Positions 39,568 to 48,981 are shown, counted from the first letter of the stretch. The stretch is 64,000 nucleotides of DNA from Desulfobulbaceae bacterium (GCA_026988015.1 JALSMA010000034.1:1-64000); one strand, 5' to 3'. The notes: generated by a model from the letters alone, not told the origin. Made by a program: numbers and translations.

Positions 39568-41271
39568 TCAGAAAAGAAAGTAGCGTTGGGCCATGGGCAG
39601 GGTGACTGCGGGTTCACAGTGCAGCAGTTCTCCGTCTGCACGAACTTGGTAAGTTTGCGAGTCAACCTCAATTTCAGGCTGGTAGTCGTTAAGTATCATG
39701 TCTTTTTTTCTTACACTCCGGCATCCTTTTACCACCCCCATCAAGCTCCTGAGTTTGAGTCGTTCTGCGATACCGTTATCAGCTGCAGCCGTCGAGAGAA
39801 AAGTCATGGAGGTAGCATTTTGTGCAAGGCCAAGGGAGGCAAACATTGGTCGGTAATGGACAGGCTGTGGTGAGGGGATAGAGGCATTGGGATCTCCCAT
39901 GGGGGCAGCGGCTATCATTCCACCTTTTATGATCAGGCTCGGTTTAACCCCGAACAGGGCAGGTTTCCACAGAACCAGATCGGCAAGCTTACCGGTTTCA
40001 ATGGAACCCACCTCATGGCTGATACCATGAGCTATAGCCGGATTAATTGTGTACTTGGCTATATAGCGTCTGGCACGGATATTGTCATGGCGGCCAGGGT
40101 CACCATTGAGGCTGCCACGCTGCACCTTCATCTTGTGGGCCGTTTGCCAGGTGCGGATGATTACTTCTCCCACACGGCCCATGGCCTGGGAATCTGAAGC
40201 AATCATTGAGAATGCCCCGAGGTCATGGAGGATGTCTTCGGCAGCTATGGTTTCCCTGCGGATACGGGATTCTGCAAAGGCTACATCTTCGGCAATCTTC
40301 GGGTCAAGGTGGTGGCAGACCATGAGCATGTCCAGGTGTTCATCCACGGTGTTTATGGTGTAGGGCCGTGTGGGATTGGTGGATGATGGCAGAACATTGC
40401 TGAGACCACAGGCTCGAATGATATCCGGGGCATGGCCACCTCCTGCCCCTTCGGTGTGATAAGTGTGGATGCAACGGTCTTTAAAGGCGGCAATGGTCTG
40501 TTCCACAAATCCAGATTCATTTAAGGTGTCGGTGTGGATGGCCACCTGTACGTCCATCTTTTCGGCAACTGTGAGGCAGTTATCGATGGAGGCAGGTGTT
40601 GTTCCCCAGTCCTCATGGAGCTTCAGTCCCATTGCCCCTGCCTGGAGTTGCTCCATGAGTGAATCTGGAAGGCTGGCATTACCTTTACCTAGAAATCCCA
40701 GGTTCATAGGGAGTGAATCTGCGGCCTCGAGCATACGGTGAATGTTCCAGGTGCCAGGAGTGCAGGTGGTTGCGTTGGTTCCGGTGGCGGGCCCTGTTCC
40801 GCCGCCAAGCATTGTGGTGATACCACTGTTCAGGGCTTCTTCTATCTGCTGGGGACAGATGAAATGGATGTGAGAGTCAATTCCGCCTGCTGTGACAATA
40901 GAGCCTTCTCCGGCAATAGCTTCTGTGCCAGGCCCGATGATGATATCAACACCGGGCTGCACGTCAGGGTTTCCCGCCTTGCCTATGCCACTGATACGGC
41001 CGTTTTTGACTCCTATGTCTGCCTTGATGATTCCCCAGTGATCAAGGATAAGCGCATTGGTGATCACCAGATCGGCCACATCTGCTCCTGTCCGCTGGCT
41101 CTGGCCCATGCCGTCCCGTATCACTTTGCCACCGCCGAATTTTACTTCATCGCCATAGATGCAGCGGTCTTCCTCAACCTCTATCCATAACTCAGTATCG
41201 GCGAGACGAACTCGGTCACCGATTGTAGGACCGAACATCTCAGCGTAGGCCCTGCGATCTATATCCGTCAT
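39568..41271 (-). CDS. ureC: Urease subunit alpha
   Basis: Catalytic subunit of nickel urease, 567 residues. All metal ligands are at the same positions as in Klebsiella urease: His134 and His136 (IDSHIH), carbamylated Lys217 (GLKLHED), His246 (AIHTDT), His272 (YHTEG) and Asp360 (ASDSQAMG); the catalytic flap His320 lies in VCHHLD. The enzyme should therefore be active, giving ammonia and carbonate from urea. It shares ATGA with ureB and is followed by ureE, ureF and ureG. Confidence 0.98.
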   Translation of the reverse strand: MTDIDRRAYAEMFGPTIGDRVRLADTELWIEVEEDRCIYGDEVKFGGGKVIRDGMGQSQRTGADVADLVITNALILDHWGIIKADIGVKNGRISGIGKAGNPDVQPGVDIIIGPGTEAIAGEGSIVTAGGIDSHIHFICPQQIEEALNSGITTMLGGGTGPATGTNATTCTPGTWNIHRMLEAADSLPMNLGFLGKGNASLPDSLMEQLQAGAMGLKLHEDWGTTPASIDNCLTVAEKMDVQVAIHTDTLNESGFVEQTIAAFKDRCIHTYHTEGAGGGHAPDIIRACGLSNVLPSSTNPTRPYTINTVDEHLDMLMVCHHLDPKIAEDVAFAESRIRRETIAAEDILHDLGAFSMIASDSQAMGRVGEVIIRTWQTAHKMKVQRGSLNGDPGRHDNIRARRYIAKYTINPAIAHGISHEVGSIETGKLADLVLWKPALFGVKPSLIIKGGMIAAAPMGDPNASIPSPQPVHYRPMFASLGLAQNATSMTFLSTAAADNGIAERLKLRSLMGVVKGCRSVRKKDMILNDYQPEIEVDSQTYQVRADGELLHCEPAVTLPMAQRYFLF

Positions 41272-41588
41272 GCCGTATCCTCCTCAAGTTTTCCCATGAT
41301 AGCACCGTTGAACCCGTATACTGTTCTTTCTCCGCCGTAGGCTACAAGCTCCACCTCACGGCACTGACCGGGTTCAAAGCGGATAGCGGTTCCTGCCGCG
41401 ATATTGAGACGAAAGCCGCGGCTCTGGTCGCGTTCAAAGAGCAGGGCGGGATTGGTCTCAAAGAAGTGGTAGTGCGATCCAACCTGAATCGGCCTGTCGC
41501 CACTGTTAGAAACTGTTATTTTTCTGGTGCTTCGACCCCGATTGATCTCGATGACACCTTCTGTTGTAATTATTTCTCCGGGTTTCAT
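41268..41588 (-). CDS. ureB: Urease subunit beta
   Basis: Small structural subunit, 106 residues, opening [19 protein letters not shown] and carrying the family signature [11 protein letters not shown] and [12 protein letters not shown]. The start and stop overlap ureA and ureC by four bases each, so the three structural genes are tightly coupled. The subunits are separate rather than fused, the usual bacterial arrangement. Confidence 0.96.
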   Translation of the reverse strand: MKPGEIITTEGVIEINRGRSTRKITVSNSGDRPIQVGSHYHFFETNPALLFERDQSRGFRLNIAAGTAIRFEPGQCREVELVAYGGERTVYGFNGAIMGKLEEDTA

Positions 41589-41899
41589 GGTTTCCTCTTC
41601 ACAATAGGGTTGTGGACGGTGACAAGTTTTGTTCCATCCGGGAATGTCGCTTCCACCTGGACATTATCCACCATGTCAGCAATGCCATCCATGACGTCAT
41701 CTGTGCCAAGGAGGCTGCGGCCATAATCCATGAGTTCAGCGACGGACCGTCCATCCCGTGCCCCTTCCAGGATTGCCGCACTGATATAGGCTACGGCTTC
41801 AGGATAGTTCAGTTTCAGGCCACGTTTTTTTCTTCGCTCTGCAAGCAGACCTGCTGTGAAGAGTATGAGTTTGTCTTTCTCTCTGGGGGTGAGTTCCAT
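41585..41899 (-). CDS. ureA: Urease subunit gamma
   Basis: Small subunit of 104 residues with the family opening [23 protein letters not shown] and the [21 protein letters not shown] segment. GGAGG lies eight bases before ATG 41899. The last four bases overlap ureB. It is the first structural subunit gene, 30 bases downstream of ureD. Confidence 0.97.
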   Translation of the reverse strand: MELTPREKDKLILFTAGLLAERRKKRGLKLNYPEAVAYISAAILEGARDGRSVAELMDYGRSLLGTDDVMDGIADMVDNVQVEATFPDGTKLVTVHNPIVKRKP

Positions 41900-41929
41900 G
41901 TCGTTGTCCTCCGGTATTGCTGTGTTGAC

Positions 41930-42781
41930 TTATGTGGCCCAGATCCGGGGCGCACAAGCTGGTCTGGAAATAATTTCAGGGCGTAATATCTGCCAGATAT
42001 ATGCAAAAAAGTCCTGGGCTGCAAAGGTAGAATGGCCCAGGTAGCGGATTACAAGCAGGTCATGGTGGAGCAGGGTAGCTGCTGTGAGTGAATGTTTTTC
42101 CTCCGCAGGGATAGTGCGGATCAGTTCAAGGTGTTCAACAGTACCGCTGGTCAGGATAAAGGTGGATGTTACCGGGTAATTTCTTAACCCAGTACTTCGC
42201 ATCAGATCTTGTCTGGTTTTGATCCGCAGCTGGTCAAGAAAAACTATTTTTTTGTCCCGATACAGGCTGAGGCGGCTGTGAAAAACTCCACTGTTGAACG
42301 GTTCCCGGTTTACAGGAAGGCCGAGACAGAGGATCTCCCATCCCATAAACGTGGCATTTGGCGCCAGGTCAATACGGGTGGAGAGAGAGGCTCTGGCCCC
42401 AGGAAAAACGATGGCATCTTGAGGGAGCCATTCAAGGCAGGCTTTGTCTGCCACTCTCAGCAATTGTTTCTGGACAGCAAGCTGCCCCTGAGATCGATAA
42501 AACTTTGTGGCTCCGGGGGTGGTTATGCAGACAGAACTACTGTCTCCAAGTTCCACATCAATCTCCAGTATGTCACCGCCAACCACTCCACCAGGCGGGT
42601 GCAGAATACAGGTATGGCAGACCTCGTTTCCTTCGGGGTAGAGGGGACGTTGCACCACTAACGGCCCCTGATGGCGGTTACGAACAAGGATGGTTTCATG
42701 GTCGTTGTTCTCATAGCCAAGCTCGAGATGACCGGTCCAGCCGCCACTCTGTGGCAGGTGTTGTTCAGTTGCTACGTTCAT
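41930..42781 (-). CDS. ureD: Urease accessory protein UreD/UreH
   Basis: A 283-residue scaffold protein that with UreF and UreG activates apo-urease. Recognisable features are HPPGGVVGGDILEIDVEL, TTPGATKFYRSQGQLA, WLPQDAIVFPGARASLSTRIDL and the C-terminal LLVIRYLGHSTFAAQDFFAYIW. The family is divergent but these segments are characteristic. It lies 12 bases after urtE, placing the transporter and enzyme genes in one transcript. Confidence 0.94.
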   Translation of the reverse strand: MNVATEQHLPQSGGWTGHLELGYENNDHETILVRNRHQGPLVVQRPLYPEGNEVCHTCILHPPGGVVGGDILEIDVELGDSSSVCITTPGATKFYRSQGQLAVQKQLLRVADKACLEWLPQDAIVFPGARASLSTRIDLAPNATFMGWEILCLGLPVNREPFNSGVFHSRLSLYRDKKIVFLDQLRIKTRQDLMRSTGLRNYPVTSTFILTSGTVEHLELIRTIPAEEKHSLTAATLLHHDLLVIRYLGHSTFAAQDFFAYIWQILRPEIISRPACAPRIWAT

Positions 42782-42793
42782 TTTCCTGACCAG

Positions 42794-43489
42794 TTACACC
42801 GTGAGATATTGACGGATCAGGGACTCGTTGAGGTCGTTCATGGCGCCCGTGGCAACACTGCGGCCCCGATCAAGGATGGCGAATCTGTCAGCAACACTCC
42901 TTGCAAAGGGGAGTTTCTGCTCCACCAGGAGAACGGTCATATTGAGCTCTGTTTTGAGACGGTTAATGATGTTTCCTATTTCCTGGACGATATTGGGCTG
43001 TATCCCCTCCGTGGGCTCATCAAGAATGAGCAGGCTGGGATCAAGCACCAAGGCACGTCCAATGGCCAGCTGCTGCTGTTGTCCACCAGAGAGATCACCG
43101 CCGCGCCGGGCCAGCATCTCATGCAATACCGGAAAGAGTTCAAAGACCAGATCAGGGATCTTTTTCTTTTTGACCCTTCCGGTGGAGAGCCCTATTTCCA
43201 GGTTCTCTTGTACCGTAAGCAGAGGAAAGATCTGCCGTCCCTGAGGGACATAACCGATTCCAATTGCTGCCCGTTTTTCTGCGGCAAGCCGAATTATACT
43301 GTTACCCTTGAGAGCCATATCTCCGGAGTGGATGGGGAGCAGGCCCATTATGCCGTTTAGAAGAGTGGTTTTCCCAACGCCATTACGACCCATGAGGCAG
43401 GTACACTGTCCTTTGGGCACGGTGAGTTCTATGTCCCAGAGGGTGTGGCTTTCTCCGTAATAGAGGTTTAATCCTTCAATGTGCAGCAT
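42794..43489 (-). CDS. urtE: Urea ABC transporter ATP-binding protein UrtE
   Basis: LivF-like ATPase of the urea importer, 231 residues. Walker A GRNGVGKTT is at 34-42, the signature is LSGGQQQQLAIGRAL and Walker B LLILDEPTEGIQPNIVQEIG; the ending ESLIRQYLTV matches UrtE. It follows urtD by two bases and precedes ureD by 12. Assignment as urea rather than branched-chain amino acid transporter rests on the urtABCDE-ure context and the characteristic UrtA/UrtB partners. Confidence 0.94.
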   Translation of the reverse strand: MLHIEGLNLYYGESHTLWDIELTVPKGQCTCLMGRNGVGKTTLLNGIMGLLPIHSGDMALKGNSIIRLAAEKRAAIGIGYVPQGRQIFPLLTVQENLEIGLSTGRVKKKKIPDLVFELFPVLHEMLARRGGDLSGGQQQQLAIGRALVLDPSLLILDEPTEGIQPNIVQEIGNIINRLKTELNMTVLLVEQKLPFARSVADRFAILDRGRSVATGAMNDLNESLIRQYLTV

Positions 43490-43491
43490 AG

Positions 43492-44322
43492 TTATTCTCC
43501 AAGATAGACCTCTATGACCCGCTGGTCGTTTTGGATTTCGTCCATGCTGCCTTCGGCAAGTACTGTACCCTGATGCAGTACTGTGACCTTACTGGCAATT
43601 GAGCGGACAAAATCCATATCATGTTCCACCACAATGACACTGTGGGTTCCGGCCAGTGAAGTGAGCAGGTCGGCAGTTCGTTCCATCTCCTGATGGGTCA
43701 TTCCAGCTGCCGGTTCATCAACAAGGAGCAGTTTGGGGTTCTGCATCAGGAGCATGCCGATCTCAAGCCACTGCTTTTGACCATGGGACAGGGAACCTGC
43801 AAGTTGTTCAGCCTCTTCCTGAAGACCTATGACAGAAAGAACTTCATGGATACGCCCCTCTTCCTCACTGGAAAGGCGGGCTCGCAAGATGTTCCAGACG
43901 CCTTTGTCTCCTGCCATGGCAAGTTCCAGGTTGTCCATGACCCGGTGCATCGCAAAAATGGTTGGTTTTTGGAATTTACGACCGATACCTGCCGCTGCTA
44001 TTTCCGGTTCATCCATCTTGAGGAGATTGATCTGTTGGCCAAACCATGCGGATCCGCTGTCCGGCGTCGTCTTTCCGGTGATGATATCCATCATGGTGGT
44101 CTTGCCTGCTCCGTTGGGGCCTATGATGCAGCGCAGTTCGCCGTCACCTATGTAGAGATTCAGGTCATTGATGGCCTTGAATCCGTCGAAACTCTTATTG
44201 ATTCCTTCAAGGTAGAGAATTACCCCGTGGCTGAGATCAAGATCGGGGGGGGTGTCGGGGATGAGAAATTCAAAGAGCTGATCCCGGCGCATGAAGTTAC
44301 GCATTTTATCAAGTGAGTTCAT
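43492..44322 (-). CDS. urtD: Urea ABC transporter ATP-binding protein UrtD
   Basis: LivG-like ATPase, 276 residues. An N-terminal extension of about 35 residues typical of UrtD precedes the core; Walker A GPNGAGKTT lies at 68-76, the FQKPTIFAMHRVMDNLELAM Q-loop region is UrtD-like, the signature is LSHGQKQWLEIGMLL and Walker B LLLVDEPAAGMTHQE. The start shares ATGA with urtC. Confidence 0.94.
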   Translation of the reverse strand: MNSLDKMRNFMRRDQLFEFLIPDTPPDLDLSHGVILYLEGINKSFDGFKAINDLNLYIGDGELRCIIGPNGAGKTTMMDIITGKTTPDSGSAWFGQQINLLKMDEPEIAAAGIGRKFQKPTIFAMHRVMDNLELAMAGDKGVWNILRARLSSEEEGRIHEVLSVIGLQEEAEQLAGSLSHGQKQWLEIGMLLMQNPKLLLVDEPAAGMTHQEMERTADLLTSLAGTHSVIVVEHDMDFVRSIASKVTVLHQGTVLAEGSMDEIQNDQRVIEVYLGE

Positions 44323-45407
44323 GTAGTTGCATCCTTTCTGCGTAGAAGTCCGGTGACTCCGTGGGGTAGCAGCAGAGTTACCAGCACAAAGAGGGCACCC
44401 AGTGCAAAGAGCCAGGCATCTGGCATGGCAGCGGTGAGATAACTTTTGGAGTAGTTTACCATCAGGGCCCCGGCAACTGCGCCGTAAAGTGTGGCTCTAC
44501 CACCAACAGCCACCCAGATCACAATCTCAATGGAACCCAGAGGCGAAAATTCATTGGGGTTGATGATCCCCACCTGGGGGACGTAGAGGGCCCCGGCTAC
44601 CCCTGTCAGCATTGCGGAAAATGCGAATATCCAGAGTTTTACATTTTCAACCCTGTAGCCGATGAAGCGGGTTCTGTCCTCCTGGTCACGGATGGCTGTA
44701 CAAACTCGGCCGAGGCGTGATCTGCTGATGTAAAGACAGCTCAGATAACCAAAGCCAAGGGCCAGGGCAGATGCGATAAAAAGCATGGCTCTGGTGGTAT
44801 CGGATTGCAGTGAAAATCCGAGAATATCCTTGAAATCGGTGAGTCCGTTGTTGCCGCCAAAGCCCATCTCATTTCTGAAAAAGGCAAGCAGCAGCGCATA
44901 GGTGAGTGCCTGGGTCATGATGGAGAGATAGACCCCGGTGACCCGGGAGCGAAAGGCCAGCCATCCGAAGGCCAGGGCAAGGAGTCCTGGAATCAGCAAC
45001 ACCATGAGCATGGCAAACCAGAACCACTGAAATCCGTGCCAGAACCAGGGAAGTTGTTCCCAGTTAAGAAAGACCATAAAGTCGGGAAGAACGGGGTTGC
45101 CATATACCCCCCGGTTGCCAATCTGACGCATCAGGTACATGCCCATGGCATAGCCGCCAAGGGCAAAGAATGCACCATGTCCAAGGCTTAATATTCCCAT
45201 ATACCCCCAGACCAGATCTACGGCAACAGCCAGCAGCGCGTAGCAGAGGTATTTTCCCAGCAGAGTCATGGTATAGGTTTGAATGTGGAACAGACTGCTC
45301 TCTGGCAGGAGCAGGTTGCAGGCAGGAACAACGATGGTGACCAGTGCCAGCAGAGCAAGGGTAAAGCTGCTGCCGCGATCCTTGTTGAGTAGTTTTAGAA
45401 GTATCAT
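44319..45407 (-). CDS. urtC: Urea ABC transporter permease UrtC
   Basis: LivM-like permease, 362 residues, with about ten membrane segments. GYMGILSLGHGAFFALGGYAMG near residues 68-90 and the VGGRATLYGAVAGALMVN segment are the characteristic permease motifs; the long loop after residue 90 (RQIGNRGVYGNPVLPDFMVFL) is UrtC-like. It follows urtB by six bases and overlaps urtD by four. Confidence 0.93.
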   Translation of the reverse strand: MILLKLLNKDRGSSFTLALLALVTIVVPACNLLLPESSLFHIQTYTMTLLGKYLCYALLAVAVDLVWGYMGILSLGHGAFFALGGYAMGMYLMRQIGNRGVYGNPVLPDFMVFLNWEQLPWFWHGFQWFWFAMLMVLLIPGLLALAFGWLAFRSRVTGVYLSIMTQALTYALLLAFFRNEMGFGGNNGLTDFKDILGFSLQSDTTRAMLFIASALALGFGYLSCLYISRSRLGRVCTAIRDQEDRTRFIGYRVENVKLWIFAFSAMLTGVAGALYVPQVGIINPNEFSPLGSIEIVIWVAVGGRATLYGAVAGALMVNYSKSYLTAAMPDAWLFALGALFVLVTLLLPHGVTGLLRRKDATT

Positions 45408-45413
45408 GGTTTT

Positions 45414-47036
45414 TTACTCCGCAGCGCGGCCCTTCTGCGGGAATAATCCCTGGGGGCGTTTCTGGATAAAGAGAATAATAAAGATAAGGATGATGATCTT
45501 GGCCAGTACAGCACCAGCCCATGGTTCGATGAACTTGTTGGCAACACCGAGGGTCAGACCACCGATGAGGGTACCCCAGAGGTTACCCACGCCACCGAAC
45601 ACCACAACCATGAAGGAATCAATAATGTAGGCCTGACCGAGGTTGGGGCCCACATTGGTCAGCTGGGCAAGAGCGACTCCGGCAATACCTGCAATACCGG
45701 ACCCCAGTCCGAAAGTCAGTGCATCCACCTTTGCAGCTTGGACCCCCATTGCCCGTGCCATGGCACGGTTCTGAGATACGGCACGAACCTGCAGGCCAAG
45801 AGAGCTTTTACGCAGCAGCAGGTAAAGCCCTGCAAAGACCAACAGGGAGAAAATCAGGATGGTAATACGGTTGGTGGTGAGTGAGAGGATGGGGTTGATT
45901 TGGATTGAGCCGCTCATCCAGGCAGGAGTAGCCACACTGCGGTTTAGCGGGGAAAAAATAGAGCGTACTGTCTGCTGCAGAATAAGGCTGATTCCAAATG
46001 TTGCCAGCAGGGTTTCCAGGGGCCGTCCATATAAAAACCTGATAACTGAGCGTTCTATGATAATGCCGGTGATGCCAGAGACCAGAAATGCGGCCGGAAT
46101 GGAGAGAAACAGAGCAAGACCGATGTAGCCTGGCATAAGCTGCTGGATAACATAGGTGGTATAGGCCCCAAGCATAATCAGTTCACCATGAGCCATATTG
46201 ATGACCCCTATCACCCCAAAGGTTATGGCAAGACCGATGGCGGCAAGTACCAGTACAGATCCAAGGCTGAGGCCAAAGAAGAGTTTTTCCACAAGACCGA
46301 AGAAGGAGACTTTTGATTGAATGGATCTCTGCACCGCAAGGGCTTCTTTGCGCAGGGATTCATCGAGATTATCCTGTGCCAAAAGGGTGGAGACCTCATT
46401 GCGTACTGCAGGATCAAGGTTACCACGAAGATTGCCGAGAGCGGTGAGTATAGTTTGCCGGTCTTTACTGCGAAGTGTGGCGATATCCCTGGCGGTGGCC
46501 AGTTCTTCTCTCACCTTGCTGTCAGTCTCAGTCAGCAGCAGCTCTGAGAGCAGTATGCTGTCTTCCGGAGTCAGGCTAACAATGAGAAGGCTTACTGCCT
46601 GAAGGCGGATTGTGGAGTCGGGATCTCTGAGATCAATACGGGCAAGGCTTGTTTTCAGATATCCTCGCAGGGAGTTGTTGATGGTAATTTTTTTGAGTTT
46701 TCGTTTTTTAATCAGTCCCAAATCTTCAGCAGTGAGTACTGTTTCGATCCGGGCCTTGCCACCGTCAATGTCAGCATATACCAGCCTGTTGTCCTTTTTG
46801 ACTCTGTAGAGATTACCGGCAAGAAGGGCCTGCAGCAGCACTTTGGCGCGGGAATCATCACTTGTTGCGATCTGTTGGATGGCAAGCCGCTTTTCCTTGA
46901 AATTCCCTTTAATGAGAATGGTGATTCCTTCTGTGAACTGTTCGTTGTTTACCGCGGCAAAAGAGGGGTGCGGCAGGAGGAACAGTATTAGTAGAAGAAC
47001 AGGGAGTTTGCAGTAGGTCCTGATTGAGTGGTGCAT
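45414..47036 (-). CDS. urtB: Urea ABC transporter permease UrtB
   Basis: At 540 residues it is far longer than a LivH permease because of the UrtB-specific N-terminal extension: a signal-like segment, then about 210 residues of helical HEAT-like repeats outside the membrane (IRLQAVSLLIVSL, SKVREELATARDIATL), followed by a LivH-type permease core with GVINMAHGELIMLGAYTTYVIQ and VFGGVGNLWGTLIGG. A strong hairpin separates it from urtA. The extension supports urea as substrate. Confidence 0.94.
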   Translation of the reverse strand: MHHSIRTYCKLPVLLLILFLLPHPSFAAVNNEQFTEGITILIKGNFKEKRLAIQQIATSDDSRAKVLLQALLAGNLYRVKKDNRLVYADIDGGKARIETVLTAEDLGLIKKRKLKKITINNSLRGYLKTSLARIDLRDPDSTIRLQAVSLLIVSLTPEDSILLSELLLTETDSKVREELATARDIATLRSKDRQTILTALGNLRGNLDPAVRNEVSTLLAQDNLDESLRKEALAVQRSIQSKVSFFGLVEKLFFGLSLGSVLVLAAIGLAITFGVIGVINMAHGELIMLGAYTTYVIQQLMPGYIGLALFLSIPAAFLVSGITGIIIERSVIRFLYGRPLETLLATFGISLILQQTVRSIFSPLNRSVATPAWMSGSIQINPILSLTTNRITILIFSLLVFAGLYLLLRKSSLGLQVRAVSQNRAMARAMGVQAAKVDALTFGLGSGIAGIAGVALAQLTNVGPNLGQAYIIDSFMVVVFGGVGNLWGTLIGGLTLGVANKFIEPWAGAVLAKIIILIFIILFIQKRPQGLFPQKGRAAE

Positions 47037-47072
47037 GGGGGTCTCAGTTTCGCCAAAAGATTTGTGGTATTT

Positions 47073-47103
47073 AGCTGCTGCCTGATGGTGGCAGGCAGCA
47101 GCT
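47073..47103 (-). promoter_or_regulatory. Hairpin between urtA and urtB
   Basis: Perfect 12-bp stem: AGCTGCTGCCTG (47073-47084) and CAGGCAGCAGCT (47092-47103), 7-base loop. It lies 19 bases after the urtA stop, has no U-run on the minus strand, and is better read as an mRNA-stabilising or attenuating element that raises urtA over the distal genes. Confidence 0.65.
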
Positions 47104-47122
47104 GGGATTTGAGGGAGTATGT

Positions 47123-48409
47123 TTATTTGCTACCGCTGCATTCACCTGTTTTTACATTGAAATTTCCGCAAGAAAGCGGGCTGCGCCAGTCTGAGATAAG
47201 ATCCTTTGACCCTTCAAGATAGTCAGACCAGGCATCACCCACAACCATTCCTGAGGTCTGCCAAACCACCTCAAACTGGCCATCTTCCTGGATCTCACCA
47301 ATGAGGACGGGCTTGGTTATATGATGGTTGGGCATCATGGCGGAATAGCCACCGGAGAGGTTGGGAACAGTAACGCCGATAATGGCCTGTTGTACTGCGT
47401 CAGAATCTGTGGTGCCTGCTTTTTCAACTGCTTTCACCCACATGCTGAATCCGATGTAGTGTGCTTCCATGGGATCATTGGTGACCCTTGTTTCGCTCTT
47501 GATAAATGTCTGCCAGTTCTCGATGAAGGAATCATTCACCTCATTGTCCACACTCATAAAGTAGTTCCAAGCGGCCAGGTGACCAACCAGTGGACGGGTG
47601 TCAATTCCTGAGAGCTCCTCTTCGCCAACGGAGAAGGCAATCACAGGAATGGTGTCGGCGGTGATCCCTTGGTTGCCAAGCTCTTTATAAAAGGGAACAT
47701 TTGCATCGCCGTTAATGGTGGAGACAACAGCGGTCTTTTTTCCTTCAGAACCGAATTTTTTGATGTCTGAAACGATGGACTGCCAGTCGGAATGACCAAA
47801 AGGGGTGTAGTTGATCATGATGTCCGCATCGGCTACTCCTTTTGATTTAAGGTAGGCCTCAAGGATCTTGTTGGTGGTTCGTGGATAAACATAGTCGGTG
47901 CCCGCAAGGACCCATCGTTTTACCTGCATGTCATTCATCAGATAATTGACTGCCGGGATGGCCTGTTGATTGGGAGCTGCTCCTGTGTAAAAGACATTCT
48001 TTGACGATTCTTCACCTTCATACTGAACCGGATAAAAAAGCAGGCTGTTCAGTTCCTCAAAGACTGGAAGCACTGATTTGCGGGAGACTGAGGTCCAGCA
48101 GCCAAAGACAGAGGCTACCTTCTCCTTTTCGATGAGCTCGCGGGCCTTTTCAGCAAAGAGAGGCCAGTCTGAGGCTGGATCAATGACCACCGCTTCAAGT
48201 TGCTTGCCAAGAAGGCCGCCCTTCTTGTTTTGTTCCTCTATGAGCATCAGCATGGTGTCCTTTAATGTGGTCTCACTGATGGCCATTGTTCCTGACAGGG
48301 AGTGCAGTACACCTACTTTGATGGTGTCGGCTGCCAAGGCCTGAGCTCCAAATATGGATCCTATGGATAGGGCACAGCCGAGGGTGGCTGTCAGTAATTT
48401 CGTTTTCAT
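47123..48409 (-). CDS. urtA: Urea ABC transporter substrate-binding protein UrtA
   Basis: Periplasmic urea/short-chain amide receptor, 428 residues. A signal peptide (MKTKLLTATLGCALSIG...) is cleaved around AQALAA. The mature start IKVGVLHSLSGTMAISE, VFGCWTSVSRKSVLPVFEE, LFYPVQYEGEESSKNVFYTGAAPNQQ and GTDYVYPRTTNKI are specific to UrtA/FmdD-type receptors rather than LivJ. It is the first gene of the twelve-gene urt-ure operon and is preceded by a sigma-54 promoter. Confidence 0.95.
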   Translation of the reverse strand: MKTKLLTATLGCALSIGSIFGAQALAADTIKVGVLHSLSGTMAISETTLKDTMLMLIEEQNKKGGLLGKQLEAVVIDPASDWPLFAEKARELIEKEKVASVFGCWTSVSRKSVLPVFEELNSLLFYPVQYEGEESSKNVFYTGAAPNQQAIPAVNYLMNDMQVKRWVLAGTDYVYPRTTNKILEAYLKSKGVADADIMINYTPFGHSDWQSIVSDIKKFGSEGKKTAVVSTINGDANVPFYKELGNQGITADTIPVIAFSVGEEELSGIDTRPLVGHLAAWNYFMSVDNEVNDSFIENWQTFIKSETRVTNDPMEAHYIGFSMWVKAVEKAGTTDSDAVQQAIIGVTVPNLSGGYSAMMPNHHITKPVLIGEIQEDGQFEVVWQTSGMVVGDAWSDYLEGSKDLISDWRSPLSCGNFNVKTGECSGSK

Positions 48410-48492
48410 TTTCTCTCCTTTCTCTGGTGTTGTTGAAAAACACTTCGTTTTTTCCAGTGACGAAGCTGTTTTTTGGTTTCTGTTCTTCAGAT

Positions 48493-48508
48493 TGCACAGG
48501 TTGTGCCA
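48493..48508 (-). promoter_or_regulatory. Sigma-54 promoter for urtA
   Basis: On the minus strand, TGGCAC-AACCT-GTGCA: the -24 GG (plus-strand 48506-48507) and the -12 GC (48494-48495) are ten bases apart, as RpoN requires. The predicted start site is near 48482, about 73 bases before the urtA ATG. The -12 element is GTGCA rather than TTGCA, a one-base departure from consensus. Confidence 0.65.
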
Positions 48509-48615
48509 GTACTGCCGGACAGTCCAGCGATTACTGTAACTTCCCGTTTTAACGGTCTTGGTTATTTTCCACTTCGCGGACTGGATATGGGGAAATGTTA
48601 CGAAGGCTACCTAAA

Positions 48616-48628
48616 TGTAAACTTTACA
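48616..48628. promoter_or_regulatory. Palindrome in the urtA-nifE divergent region
   Basis: TGTAAA-C-TTTACA, a perfect 6-bp inverted repeat around one base. It is about 110 bases upstream of the urtA sigma-54 promoter, a typical enhancer distance. It does not match NtrC or NifA sites; the cognate protein is unknown. Confidence 0.35.
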
Positions 48629-48784
48629 ACTAAGAATCTGACAGTTATGTGTAGTTATGTGACATGGGTGGATGATCCACTTCTTTTTTGTAGGGAGAGT
48701 GGCAGCTGCCTGCGGAAGGGAGTGAAAGGTCTGTGACAGGAGGTGAAGAAGAGAACAGACAAAAGGGAAGGAAGTCTTCCATTT

Positions 48785-48800
48785 TGTCTGTTTTGTGACA
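48785..48800 (+). promoter_or_regulatory. NifA-type upstream activator sequence
   Basis: TGT-CTGTTTTGTG-ACA matches the NifA site TGT-N10-ACA exactly. It lies 89 bases upstream of the -24 GG of the nifE sigma-54 promoter. It is the only perfect match I found between urtA and nifE. Confidence 0.6.
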
Positions 48801-48888
48801 ATTTCCGGGCAGCACCGAGTGCCACTGGATGTAGCATTCATCCATCTATTTACCTGAAGAAACGTCATTAGTGGCAGTTTTACTGTTC

Positions 48889-48904
48889 TGGCACAGGGGT
48901 TGCT
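48889..48904 (+). promoter_or_regulatory. Sigma-54 promoter for nifE
   Basis: TGGCAC-AGGGG-TTGCT: the -24 GG (48890-48891) and the -12 GC (48902-48903) are ten bases apart, and the match to the RpoN consensus TGGCAC-N5-TTGCA misses only the last base. The predicted start is near 48914, about 68 bases before the nifE ATG. Confidence 0.75.
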
Positions 48905-48981
48905 TTTACAACCCCACAATAGCTGTCTGTTTATGGTTTTACTCCATGACCGGGCACAAACTGCAAAAGAGAAGGATAATT

